This document shows, in pieces, positions 45,117 to 52,609 of a stretch of 64,000 nt of DNA (position 1 is the stretch's first letter; each line of letters opens with the position of its first letter). A program made the position numbers and the translations under genes. The notes below the pieces were generated by a model. That model had not been told where the DNA came from and searched no databases. It saw only the letters and a list, made by a program, of their open reading frames with translations. Where the stretch lies: positions 1 through 64,000 of the forward strand of contig DALZZL010000003.1 in NCBI GenBank assembly GCA_031987425.1, in the 5' to 3' direction. The DNA is from Stenotrophomonas_A sp002429615. GTDB taxonomy: Bacteria; Pseudomonadota; Gammaproteobacteria; Xanthomonadales; Xanthomonadaceae.

Positions 45117-45427
45117 ACGGTTCCTGCGGAGACGAGGCTGGCACCGAGCCAGAAGCGGGGAGGGAGACGTTCGCCGAAGATCAGCTGGCTCGACAGCGGG
45201 ACCACGATATAAGCCAACGCCGCAAAGCAGACCAGCAACGACAGCGCGAGGGTGCGCATCAGCAGCACGACCAGCAGCACCGACACCAGCTGCCCGGCGA
45301 CCGCCAGCGCCAGGCGGCCATAACGGCGCCCACGCTCGCTGGCCTGCGCCGCGGCCTTCATCAGCAACTGTGACCCCGTGCTGCAGCTCACGGAGGCCAG
45401 CCCCAGGCCGACCTCAAGCGGCGACAT
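45095..45427 (-). CDS. SMR/EamA-type four-helix membrane protein (ArnE/ArnF-like flippase subunit)
   Basis: The 110-residue protein has four hydrophobic helices: LGLASVSCSTGSQLLMKAAA in helix 1, LALSLLVCFAALAYIVVPLSSQLIFGERL, and a final helix ending VSAGTVCISLAM. This is the small EamA/SMR pattern seen in ArnE/ArnF. It overlaps the upstream SMR gene by 14 bases and the GT-C gene downstream, so the three are made together. The two SMR proteins probably form a heterodimer that flips an undecaprenyl-phosphate sugar. Confidence 0.75.
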   Translation of the reverse strand: MSPLEVGLGLASVSCSTGSQLLMKAAAQASERGRRYGRLALAVAGQLVSVLLVVLLMRTLALSLLVCFAALAYIVVPLSSQLIFGERLPPRFWLGASLVSAGTVCISLAM

Positions 45428-45782
45428 CGGCAGGTGCTCCGCGGCTGATGATGAAAAGCCCGGTCACCACCAGCCCGATGCCCAGCGCCATACCGGCATT
45501 GAGCGGCTCGTGGAAGCACACCACGCCGGCGACCGGGGTGATGAGGTAGACCAACGCGGTCCACGGATACGCCGTGGACAACGGCATCCGGCGCAAGGCC
45601 AGGAACCAGCTGGCGAAACCACAGGCCGAGGCGAACAGCCCCGCCCACAGCCAGGGATTGAGCAGCAGGCCGAGCAGCAGGCCCTGGCCGGTGTGCAGGC
45701 CGGCACGTTTGTACAGCACCTGCGCGCCGGCCATGCTGAGGATCATGGTGCCCAGCAGGGCACCGGAGACCCATCGGCTCAT
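45414..45782 (-). CDS. SMR/EamA-type four-helix membrane protein (second ArnE/ArnF-like subunit)
   Basis: The 122-residue protein from ATG 45782 has four helices: GTMILSMAGAQVLYKRAGL in helix 1, LWAGLFASACGFASWFLALRR, PLSTAYPWTALVYLITPVAGVVCF and GMALGIGLVVTGLFIIS. The STAYPW/TALVYL signature is characteristic of ArnE/ArnF and related flippases. ATG overlaps the methyltransferase stop upstream (ATGA), and its 3' end overlaps the other SMR gene. Confidence 0.78.
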   Translation of the reverse strand: MSRWVSGALLGTMILSMAGAQVLYKRAGLHTGQGLLLGLLLNPWLWAGLFASACGFASWFLALRRMPLSTAYPWTALVYLITPVAGVVCFHEPLNAGMALGIGLVVTGLFIISRGAPADVAA

Positions 45783-46507
45783 CGCGTGGCCACGAACACG
45801 TTCTGCCCGCAGGCGAACTGGCGCGCGCCGGGGAGGCGCTCGACCAGAGGCTCGATCGCGCGCAGTGCCTTGGCGGCGGCATCCGGGCAGAAGAACGGCA
45901 CCAGGTTGATGATGCGCGTGGAGATCCGCGGGAAGCCGGCATCGCGCAGCCAGCGCCGGATCAGCGTGGGCGTGAACGAGCGCTCTTCGTGTTCGACGTG
46001 ATACGTCGAGTAGCGCTCCAGCAGCTTGAGCACCGGGTTCAAACCGTTCGGTTCGACGATCACGATGCTGCCGCGAAAATCGCGCAGCGCGGCGATGGCC
46101 AGGGCCGGGTCGGGCAGGTGGTGCAGGACGCCGCGCAGCACGATGCAGTCGAAGTGGTGCTGCTGCAGGTAGCTGGCCATGTCGTAGATGTTGCCGACTT
46201 CGAAGCGCACCTTGTCTTGCAGCCCGTAGCGGGCGGCCTTGGCCTGCGCGGCCTCGATGGCGGCGGCGGCCGGGTCCACGCCCACCACTTCCGCCGCGCC
46301 GAAGCCCGGGAACTCCAGGGTGTACGAACCATCGCCGCAGCCCAGGTCGAGCACACGCTTGCCGGCGAACGGCAGGGCGGCGGCGACCGCGTCGCTGATG
46401 CGCGCATTGGCCAGGTTCGATGACAGGCGGTCGGTGGTGTAGCGGTACGAGCCGGTGTTGCGCACGTCCTCGTCGAACTGGGCGACGTTCTTCTTGACCT
46501 GGGTCAT
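45779..46507 (-). CDS. Class I SAM-dependent methyltransferase
   Basis: The 242-residue protein has motif I VLDLGCGDGSYTLEF (48-62), the acidic end of strand 2 VVGVDP, and a motif IV-type segment FDCIVLRGVLHHLPDP. The His-rich post-motif loop is common in small-molecule/sugar O-methyltransferases. ATG 46507 overlaps the upstream methyltransferase stop by four bases. Within this cluster a sugar substrate is likely; position unknown. Confidence 0.82.
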   Translation of the reverse strand: MTQVKKNVAQFDEDVRNTGSYRYTTDRLSSNLANARISDAVAAALPFAGKRVLDLGCGDGSYTLEFPGFGAAEVVGVDPAAAAIEAAQAKAARYGLQDKVRFEVGNIYDMASYLQQHHFDCIVLRGVLHHLPDPALAIAALRDFRGSIVIVEPNGLNPVLKLLERYSTYHVEHEERSFTPTLIRRWLRDAGFPRISTRIINLVPFFCPDAAAKALRAIEPLVERLPGARQFACGQNVFVATR

Positions 46508-47442
46508 CGGGAATTCCTTGCGGGTTTGTAGCCAACGGCCAGGATGTTGCCCACGTTGGCCGGAATCATCAGGTCGGCCAGGCCGACCGCGCCGAGAAGC
46601 CGCAACAGGGGGGATTTCAGCACGCCGGGCAATGGGGTCAGGCGCAGCCAGTAGCGCAGCGGATAGGCATTGCGGATCGACCTGACCGACACCCGTTCAA
46701 AGCCGGTGCTGTCCAGCAGCGCGGCGACCGCGCGATCACTGAACAGCTGCAGGTGCTCGACGTCGATGATGGGCGACTTCAAGCCCAGCAGGCGGTTCAG
46801 CGGCGCGCGCCAGTTATGCACGACCACCGCCAGCATGCCGCCCGGTTCCAGCAGCGCGTAGGCATCACGCACCAGCACGCCCGGATCGGCGACATGCTCC
46901 AGCGTCATGAACGAGCAGACCAGCGAGACCTTGCGCTCGCCGAGCATGTCGCGATGGAACATGCCTTCGACCAGCATCGGCTTCACTTCCGCGGGCGCGG
47001 CATCGATGGCGCTGCGCGAGGGTTCGATGCCCAGCACGTTGGCGAAGCCAGCCTGGCGCAGATAGGGCAGCAGCGGGCCGCTGCCGGCGCCGATGTCGAT
47101 GGCGAACCCATGGCGGTCCACGCCGGCCATGCAGCTCGACAGCGCCTGGGCGTAGCTGGCGGCCGCCGCGGCGGCTTCCGGCGTGGAGTCGTAGGCCGCA
47201 TCCGAATACGCCTGGGACAGGAAGTCGTCGGCGGGCGGGCGCGGCGCGAACACCAGGTCGCACGTCGTGCAGCGCACCAGCCACAGGCACATGAACTCCG
47301 GGTTCTTGCGGGAGGCGTAGGTGAAGTCGTTGACCCGCGCCGGGTCGATGCGTTCGTCGGCGAAATGCACCACGCGCGTGCCACCACAGCCGGGGCACGG
47401 GCGGTCGCGGGCGAGGTCGAGTTGCTGCACCGCCTCGCTCAT
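46504..47442 (-). CDS. Zn-ribbon class I SAM-dependent methyltransferase
   Basis: The 312-residue protein begins with a zinc-ribbon (Cys16-x2-Cys19, Cys58-x2-Cys61), then a Rossmann methyltransferase core with AIDIGAGSGPLLPYL at about 113-127 and CSFMTLEHVADPGVLV. This N-terminal Cys pattern is shared with NDP-sugar C-methyltransferases, which are longer (about 410 residues); here their C-terminal domain is missing. C- or O-methylation of a deoxysugar is plausible. It overlaps both neighbours by four bases. Confidence 0.75.
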   Translation of the reverse strand: MSEAVQQLDLARDRPCPGCGGTRVVHFADERIDPARVNDFTYASRKNPEFMCLWLVRCTTCDLVFAPRPPADDFLSQAYSDAAYDSTPEAAAAAASYAQALSSCMAGVDRHGFAIDIGAGSGPLLPYLRQAGFANVLGIEPSRSAIDAAPAEVKPMLVEGMFHRDMLGERKVSLVCSFMTLEHVADPGVLVRDAYALLEPGGMLAVVVHNWRAPLNRLLGLKSPIIDVEHLQLFSDRAVAALLDSTGFERVSVRSIRNAYPLRYWLRLTPLPGVLKSPLLRLLGAVGLADLMIPANVGNILAVGYKPARNSR

Positions 47443-49403
47443 CGTTCCTCCTTCGGCAGCAGCGGGCGCAGCCGCCCTTGCACGATCAGGTTGCGCCGGA
47501 TGAAGGCGGGGCGGGCCTTGGTCTCTTCGAAGATCTTGCCGATGTATTCGCCGAGCAGGCCGATGCCGAAGATCGTGGTCGAGCCGAAAAACATGATCAG
47601 CAGCGACATGAAGGTCACCCCGCGCGGGGCAAGCTCCGGATGGAATGCACGGATGGCCAGGGTGATCAATGCGAGCAGCACGGTCAGCGCGCAGGCGATG
47701 CCGCCGAACGCGGTGAGCAGGTGCAGCGGCATCCGCGAGAACGAGAAGATGCCCTTCTTGGCCCAGCCGATGTTCTTGATCCAGTTGTTGGTGCTGGTGC
47801 CGAACATGCGATCCGGCCGCACATAGTCCACGCCCACCTGCTTGAAGCCGACGAACGCGCGCAGCCCGCGCAGGAACGCATCGCGCTCCTTGCACTGGAG
47901 CATCCAGTAGACCACCGAGCGGTCGAGCAGGGAGAAGTCGCCGGCATCCTTGGGCACCGGCACTTCGCTCATCGCGGCGAACACGCGGTAGAAGGCCCGG
48001 TAGCAGGCTTCCACCAGTACCGGCATGTCACGCTTGACCCGCCGGCCATAGACCACTTCCGCGCCGGCCTGCCATTCGCGCACGAACTGCTCGATCAGCT
48101 CCGGGGGATCCTGCAGGTCGCCGTCCAGCAGCACGCAGGCTTCCTTGCTGGCGTATTCCATGCCGCTGCGGAAGGCCGCCTGCGAGCCGAAGTTGCGCGA
48201 GTGGGTGATGCCGATGACGCGGGGGTCGCCTGCGCTGATCGCGCGGATGACCTCGGCCGAATCATCCGGCGAGCAGTCGTTGACGAAGATGATCTCGTAG
48301 TCGAGGCCGAGCCGCTGGAACACCGCGGTCAGGCGCTGGTGCATGATCGGGATGGCCTGCGCGTCCTTGTAGCAGGCAATCACGGCCGACACCGAGGTGC
48401 GTTCGCTGGGGCCGGCGGTCTTCTTGGTCAGGCCGGCGAAATCCGCGCGGCCCAGCTGTGCGGCCCACCAGTCGCGCGTGCGGCGCAGGCCCTCGGCCAG
48501 CGGCACGCTGGCCTGCCAGCCCAGCAGGCGATGTGCCTTGCCCGGCGCGGCGTACCAGTCGGCCACGTCCCAGGCGCGCCCTACCGAGGCGCTGAACTGC
48601 GGTTCGGCATCGAGCCCGAACGTGTCGATGGCCAGTGCGGCCAGAGCATCCAGGCGCGTCGAGGTGCCCGAGCCGATATTGAACGACTCGCCGGCGATCT
48701 CCGGCGAGATGCGCGCCGCGGCCATGACGAACGCGGCGACCACGTCGTCCACGTGCACGAAATCGCGCGATACATCGGCGCGTGCCAGCAGCGGCAGGCT
48801 GCCGTGCATCGCCTTCTCGCACAGCACCGGGATCAGCCGCGAGCTGTCCTCGTAGGGGCCATACACCGAGTACAGGCGCAGGTTCACCACGGGGAACTGC
48901 CGCACCTTGCCGTAATACGCGATGGCCTGGCTCGCCGCCGCCTTGCTGACGGCGTAGTGGCTGTTGGGCAGCAGCGGCGCGTCTTCGGTAGGGCCGGCGG
49001 CGTTGAGGCCGTATTCGGACGAGGAGCCCGCGTGGACGTAGGCGGCGATGTCCGTGCCCTGCAGCATCTCCAGCAGGGCGATGAAGCTCAGGTAGTTGGT
49101 CGCGTGGATGCGTTGCTGGTCGTCCTCGAACGAATAGGCGCCGAACGAGGAGCAGTCGAACACCGTGCGCGGCGCCACCCGTGCCAGCAGGGCGCTCACC
49201 GACTGCGGGTCGTTGAGGTTGAGGTAGGCCTGGTTGGCGGCCGGCACGCCTTCCAGGCGCCAGGCGTCGCCGGAGAACGTGGTGCCGACGACGTCGGTGC
49301 GCACCGCCAGGCAGCGGCGTAGCAGGTTGGCACCGATGAAGCCGCTGGCGCCGATCACCAGCACGGGGCCCTCCAGGGCGCCGATCAATTCGTCGATGTT
49401 CAT
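47439..49403 (-). CDS. Fusion of NAD-dependent sugar epimerase/dehydratase with ArnC/GtrB-like GT2
   Basis: One uninterrupted 654-residue frame holds two enzymes. Residues 1-315 are an extended SDR: VLVIGASGFIGANLL (14-28), HAGSSSEYG, HYAVSKAAA (Tyr150/Lys154), SRDFVHVDDVV. Residues 335-654 are a GT2: VSAVIACYKDAQAIP, IIFVNDCSPDDS, SRNFGSQAAFRSG, LLDGDLQDPPE (Asp427/Asp429). Two membrane helices (560-618) and GEYIGKIFEETKARP follow, closely like ArnC. The fusion couples making a sugar nucleotide to loading it on undecaprenyl phosphate. It overlaps the transketolase and methyltransferase genes by four bases each. Confidence 0.85.
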   Translation of the reverse strand: MNIDELIGALEGPVLVIGASGFIGANLLRRCLAVRTDVVGTTFSGDAWRLEGVPAANQAYLNLNDPQSVSALLARVAPRTVFDCSSFGAYSFEDDQQRIHATNYLSFIALLEMLQGTDIAAYVHAGSSSEYGLNAAGPTEDAPLLPNSHYAVSKAAASQAIAYYGKVRQFPVVNLRLYSVYGPYEDSSRLIPVLCEKAMHGSLPLLARADVSRDFVHVDDVVAAFVMAAARISPEIAGESFNIGSGTSTRLDALAALAIDTFGLDAEPQFSASVGRAWDVADWYAAPGKAHRLLGWQASVPLAEGLRRTRDWWAAQLGRADFAGLTKKTAGPSERTSVSAVIACYKDAQAIPIMHQRLTAVFQRLGLDYEIIFVNDCSPDDSAEVIRAISAGDPRVIGITHSRNFGSQAAFRSGMEYASKEACVLLDGDLQDPPELIEQFVREWQAGAEVVYGRRVKRDMPVLVEACYRAFYRVFAAMSEVPVPKDAGDFSLLDRSVVYWMLQCKERDAFLRGLRAFVGFKQVGVDYVRPDRMFGTSTNNWIKNIGWAKKGIFSFSRMPLHLLTAFGGIACALTVLLALITLAIRAFHPELAPRGVTFMSLLIMFFGSTTIFGIGLLGEYIGKIFEETKARPAFIRRNLIVQGRLRPLLPKEER

Positions 49404-50293
49404 GGCATGCCGTCCAGAACCAGGGTCTGCAGCGAGGCGGCGTCCAGGCCACTCTCGCGCCGGTGGAAATCCTGCGAGCCGAACCGGCCGGAGGGATAGC
49501 GCAGCGCGTGGCGGTGCTCGAAGCGGTGCACGGGGATGCGGTGCGTCAGCAACGTGGCGGCGAGCGTCGTGCCCAGGCCGCCCTCGCGTACATGCTCTTC
49601 CACCACGTACAGCGGCGCGTTGGCGATCTGCGCGCACAGCGCCGGCGGCGGGCACGCGGTATCCAGTTCGGTGACGGCCCACACCGCCGGCCGCGCGGTT
49701 TCGTCCAGCGACTGCAGCGCGGTCCAGGCCACGCCGGCCATCGGCCCCAGCGCGACCAGCGCGCCGCGCGCGCCCGGCGATACCTGGCGCCACGCTTGGT
49801 AAGCGGGGACGGTGGTGCCTGGCGGACGCACGTCGTAACCGAGCCGCAGGTAAGTCGGCCCGTGGATGTGCTGCAACAGCGGCGGGATGTCCTCATCGAA
49901 CGCCGGCACGCGCACTGCCATGCCCAGCGCGGCCATGGCGGCGCAATCCTCCAGCGCATGATGGGTCGGCCCCATGTGGCCGTAGGCGAAGCCGCCGCCA
50001 TTGCCGACCACGCAGACCGGCAGCGAGGGCAGGCAGACATCGTTGCGGATCTGCTCGAACGGGCGTGCGTAGCAGAACGGCGCAATGCTGTAGGCAAATA
50101 CCGTATTGCCCTCGCGCGCCAGGCCGGCGGCCACGCCGATCATGTTCTGTTCGGCCACGCCGGCATTGATGAAGCGGCTGCCGAACGCCTCGCGCACCTG
50201 CTCCAGTGCCATGAAGCCCAGGTCGCCGGTGAGGAAGAAGTGCGAAGGGGTGTTGCACTCCGCGATGACACCGGCTGCAAATGCGTTTCTCAA
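49400..50293 (-). CDS. Transketolase-like C-terminal subunit (pyrimidine-binding and C domains)
   Basis: The 297-residue protein matches the C-terminal half of split transketolases. FINAGVAEQNMIGVAAGLA contains the Glu (48) that activates ThDP, and AYSIAPFCYARPFEQIRNDVC follows. The C-terminal domain has VVEEHVREGGLG. It starts at TTG 50293, overlapping the upstream subunit stop (TTGA), so the halves are made in equal amounts. It is much shorter than housekeeping TktA (about 660) and sits in a sugar cluster, so a role in branched-sugar or 2-carbon-unit transfer is likely. Substrate unknown. Confidence 0.85.
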   Translation of the reverse strand: MRNAFAAGVIAECNTPSHFFLTGDLGFMALEQVREAFGSRFINAGVAEQNMIGVAAGLAREGNTVFAYSIAPFCYARPFEQIRNDVCLPSLPVCVVGNGGGFAYGHMGPTHHALEDCAAMAALGMAVRVPAFDEDIPPLLQHIHGPTYLRLGYDVRPPGTTVPAYQAWRQVSPGARGALVALGPMAGVAWTALQSLDETARPAVWAVTELDTACPPPALCAQIANAPLYVVEEHVREGGLGTTLAATLLTHRIPVHRFEHRHALRYPSGRFGSQDFHRRESGLDAASLQTLVLDGMP

Positions 50294-51069
50294 AGGATGT
50301 CCCCGCCCGCGAAGGCCAGTGCGTGCGACAACTGTTCGTCGGAGAGCGGCAGGTAGTGCGATTCCAGCCGGCCGGCGTAATGCGCGCCGCGGCCCTTCAC
50401 CGTATCCATCACCACCACCGTGGGCGTGCCCGCCTGCACGGTGTTCAAGGCCTGCTCGATGGCCTCGACGTCATGGCCGCTAGCGCGGACCACCCGTGCG
50501 CCGAAACCGGCCAGGCGGGGCATCAGGTCCGCGCAGGAGATCACTTCCTCGGTCGTGCCGAAGCCCTGCAGGCCGTTCTGGTCGATGATCAGCACCAGGT
50601 TGTCCAGCCGCTGGTGCAGGGCGAAGGTCAGCGCTTCCCAGCAGCTGCCCTCCTGCCATTCGCCGTCCGAACACAGGCAGAAGACCCGGCGCGACGCACC
50701 GGCGTGGCGCGCGGCCAATGCCAGGCCCGCGGCCAGCGAGGGGCCGTGGCCGAGCGAGCCGGTGGAGAACAACAGGCCGGGAATGCCCGCGCCGCTCGGA
50801 TGCCCCGGCAGCAGCGAGTCGTTCTGGCCGAAGGTGTCCAGGTCGGCGTCGGAGAGTTTGCCCAGGCTCCACAGCGTGGCGTAGAGCGCGCCGGCCGCGT
50901 GTCCCTTGGAAAGAATGAAGCGATCATCCGTCCCCAGCACGCGATGGTGCAGGGTCATCAGGATTTCCAGGCATGACAGGTTGCCGCCGACGTGTCCGGA
51001 GCGCGTCGCGTGATGCATTTTCAGCAGGCGATGGCGGGTGGCAGCGACCCGTTCGACGAGACTTTCCAT
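50290..51069 (-). CDS. Transketolase-like N-terminal subunit (ThDP-binding)
   Basis: The 259-residue protein is the N-terminal, diphosphate-binding half of a split transketolase: SGHVGGNLSCLEIL, FILSKGHAAGALYA, GSLGHGPSLAAGLALAAR. The ThDP motif reads CSDGEWQEGSCWEA (133-146) with Asn165, so the first Gly of GDG is Ser. It works with the downstream subunit to transfer a 2-carbon ketol group. A -10-like TATACT on the minus strand (51100-51105) in the 115-base spacer suggests its own promoter besides read-through from xanB. Confidence 0.85.
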   Translation of the reverse strand: MESLVERVAATRHRLLKMHHATRSGHVGGNLSCLEILMTLHHRVLGTDDRFILSKGHAAGALYATLWSLGKLSDADLDTFGQNDSLLPGHPSGAGIPGLLFSTGSLGHGPSLAAGLALAARHAGASRRVFCLCSDGEWQEGSCWEALTFALHQRLDNLVLIIDQNGLQGFGTTEEVISCADLMPRLAGFGARVVRASGHDVEAIEQALNTVQAGTPTVVVMDTVKGRGAHYAGRLESHYLPLSDEQLSHALAFAGGDIL

Positions 51070-51145
51070 AGTCGAAGGCCATGGTTTTTAACTGCGAACA
51101 GTATAGTTGCAGCTGGCATACCCCGACCATCCGGGCCGGGGAATC

Positions 51146-51172
51146 GGGCGGCGGCGCCAGGCACCGCCGCCC
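51146..51172 (-). repeat. GC-rich hairpin between xanB and the split transketolase genes
   Basis: The arms GGGCGGCGG (51146-51154) and CCGCCGCCC (51164-51172) form a 9-bp stem with a 9-base loop, just past the xanB stop on the minus strand. No T run follows, so read-through is likely. It may damp expression or protect the xanAB mRNA end. Confidence 0.45.
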
Positions 51173-51184
51173 GCAGAGACCGGA

Positions 51185-52588
51185 TCAGGCCCGGCCGTAG
51201 GTATCTTCGAAGCGCACGATATCGTCCTCGCCCAGATAGCTGCCGGACTGCACTTCGATCAGTTCCAGTGGCAGCTTGCCCGGGTTGCGCAGACGATGGG
51301 TCACGCCGAGCGGGATGTAGGTGCTCTGGTTCTCGGTCAGCAGCAGCACGTCCTCGCCACGCGTGACTTCCGCCGTGCCGCTCACCACGATCCAGTGTTC
51401 GGCGCGGTGATGGTGCATCTGCAGGCTCAGCGTGGCGCCCGGCTTGACGGTGATGCGCTTGACCTGGAACCGCTGGCCGTTGTCGATGGAGTCGTAGGCG
51501 CCCCAGGGGCGGTAGACCTTGCGGTGCCAGGTGGCCTCGGAGCGCTTGTCGCGCTTGATCTGGGCCACGATCTCCTTGACCTCCTGCATGCGCTCGGTCT
51601 TGCCGACCAGCACCGCGTCCACGGTCTCGACCACGACCACGTCGTCCAGGCCCACCAGCGCGATCAGGCGGTCGCCGTAGGCGTAGGTGTTGCGGCAGTC
51701 GATGGCGATGACATCGCCGTGGTGCGCGTTGCCGTCCGGGTCCTGCGGCGACACGTCGCGCAGCGCGGTCCAGGAGCCGACATCGCTCCAGCCGGCATCC
51801 AGCGGCAGCACCGCGGCATCGGCGGTCTTCTCCATCACCGCGTAGTCGATCGAATCCGACGGCACGGCGGCGAAGGCGGTCTTGTCCAGGCGCACGAAAT
51901 CGGTATCGCGCTTGGCGCCTTCCCAGGCCTTGCGGGTGGCTTCCAGCATGGCCGGGTTGAAACGCTGCAGCTCTTCCAGGTAGCGCGAAGCCTTGAACAG
52001 GAACATGCCGCTGTTCCAGAAATAGGCGCCGGAGGCGACGTATTCCTGCGCGGTCTCCAGGTTCGGCTTCTCCACGAAGCGCTCGACGGCGCGGACGCCC
52101 TGGCCACCGGCGCCCTTGATGTAGCCGTAGCCCGTTTCCGGGCCGGTCGGCACGATGCCGAAGGTCACCAGCTTGCCGGCTTCGGCCTGCGGCGCGGCTT
52201 CCTTCACCGCGGCCTGGAACTTGGCCTCATTGACGATCACGTGGTCCGACGGCAGCACCAGCAGCAGCGCATCCTGGCCCTCGCGCAGCGCTTCCAGCGC
52301 GGCCACGGCAATCGCCGGTGCGGTGTTGCGGCCCATCGGCTCGAGCAGGATCGCCTGCGGCCTGGCGCCCACCTGCTGCAACTGCTCGGCGGCCACGAAG
52401 CGATGCTCTTCGTTGGCCACCACCAGCGGTGCACGGCCGGCAATGGCGGCCACGCGCTGCCAGGTGGCCTGCAGCATGGTGTGATCGCCGGTCAGCGGCA
52501 GGAATTGCTTGGGGTACGACTCGCGCGAGAGCGGCCAAAGGCGCGTTCCGGAGCCCCCGGACAGAATGACGGGAAGGATATCGTTCAT
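51185..52588 (-). CDS. xanB: Mannose-1-phosphate guanylyltransferase / mannose-6-phosphate isomerase
   Basis: The 467-residue bifunctional enzyme has an N-terminal pyrophosphorylase (PVILSGGSGTRLWPLSRESYPKQFLPL; AVMEKTADAAVLPLDAGWSDVGSW). Its C-terminal type II isomerase cupin includes VYRPWGAYDSIDNGQRFQVKRI and MHHHRAEHWIVVSGTAEV. It makes GDP-mannose for gmd and glycosyltransferases. In Xanthomonas xanA/xanB serve xanthan and LPS. It follows xanA by 21 bases on the minus strand. Confidence 0.96.
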   Translation of the reverse strand: MNDILPVILSGGSGTRLWPLSRESYPKQFLPLTGDHTMLQATWQRVAAIAGRAPLVVANEEHRFVAAEQLQQVGARPQAILLEPMGRNTAPAIAVAALEALREGQDALLLVLPSDHVIVNEAKFQAAVKEAAPQAEAGKLVTFGIVPTGPETGYGYIKGAGGQGVRAVERFVEKPNLETAQEYVASGAYFWNSGMFLFKASRYLEELQRFNPAMLEATRKAWEGAKRDTDFVRLDKTAFAAVPSDSIDYAVMEKTADAAVLPLDAGWSDVGSWTALRDVSPQDPDGNAHHGDVIAIDCRNTYAYGDRLIALVGLDDVVVVETVDAVLVGKTERMQEVKEIVAQIKRDKRSEATWHRKVYRPWGAYDSIDNGQRFQVKRITVKPGATLSLQMHHHRAEHWIVVSGTAEVTRGEDVLLLTENQSTYIPLGVTHRLRNPGKLPLELIEVQSGSYLGEDDIVRFEDTYGRA

Positions 52589-52609
52589 CGGCGCAGGTCC
52601 TTGCAGGTA

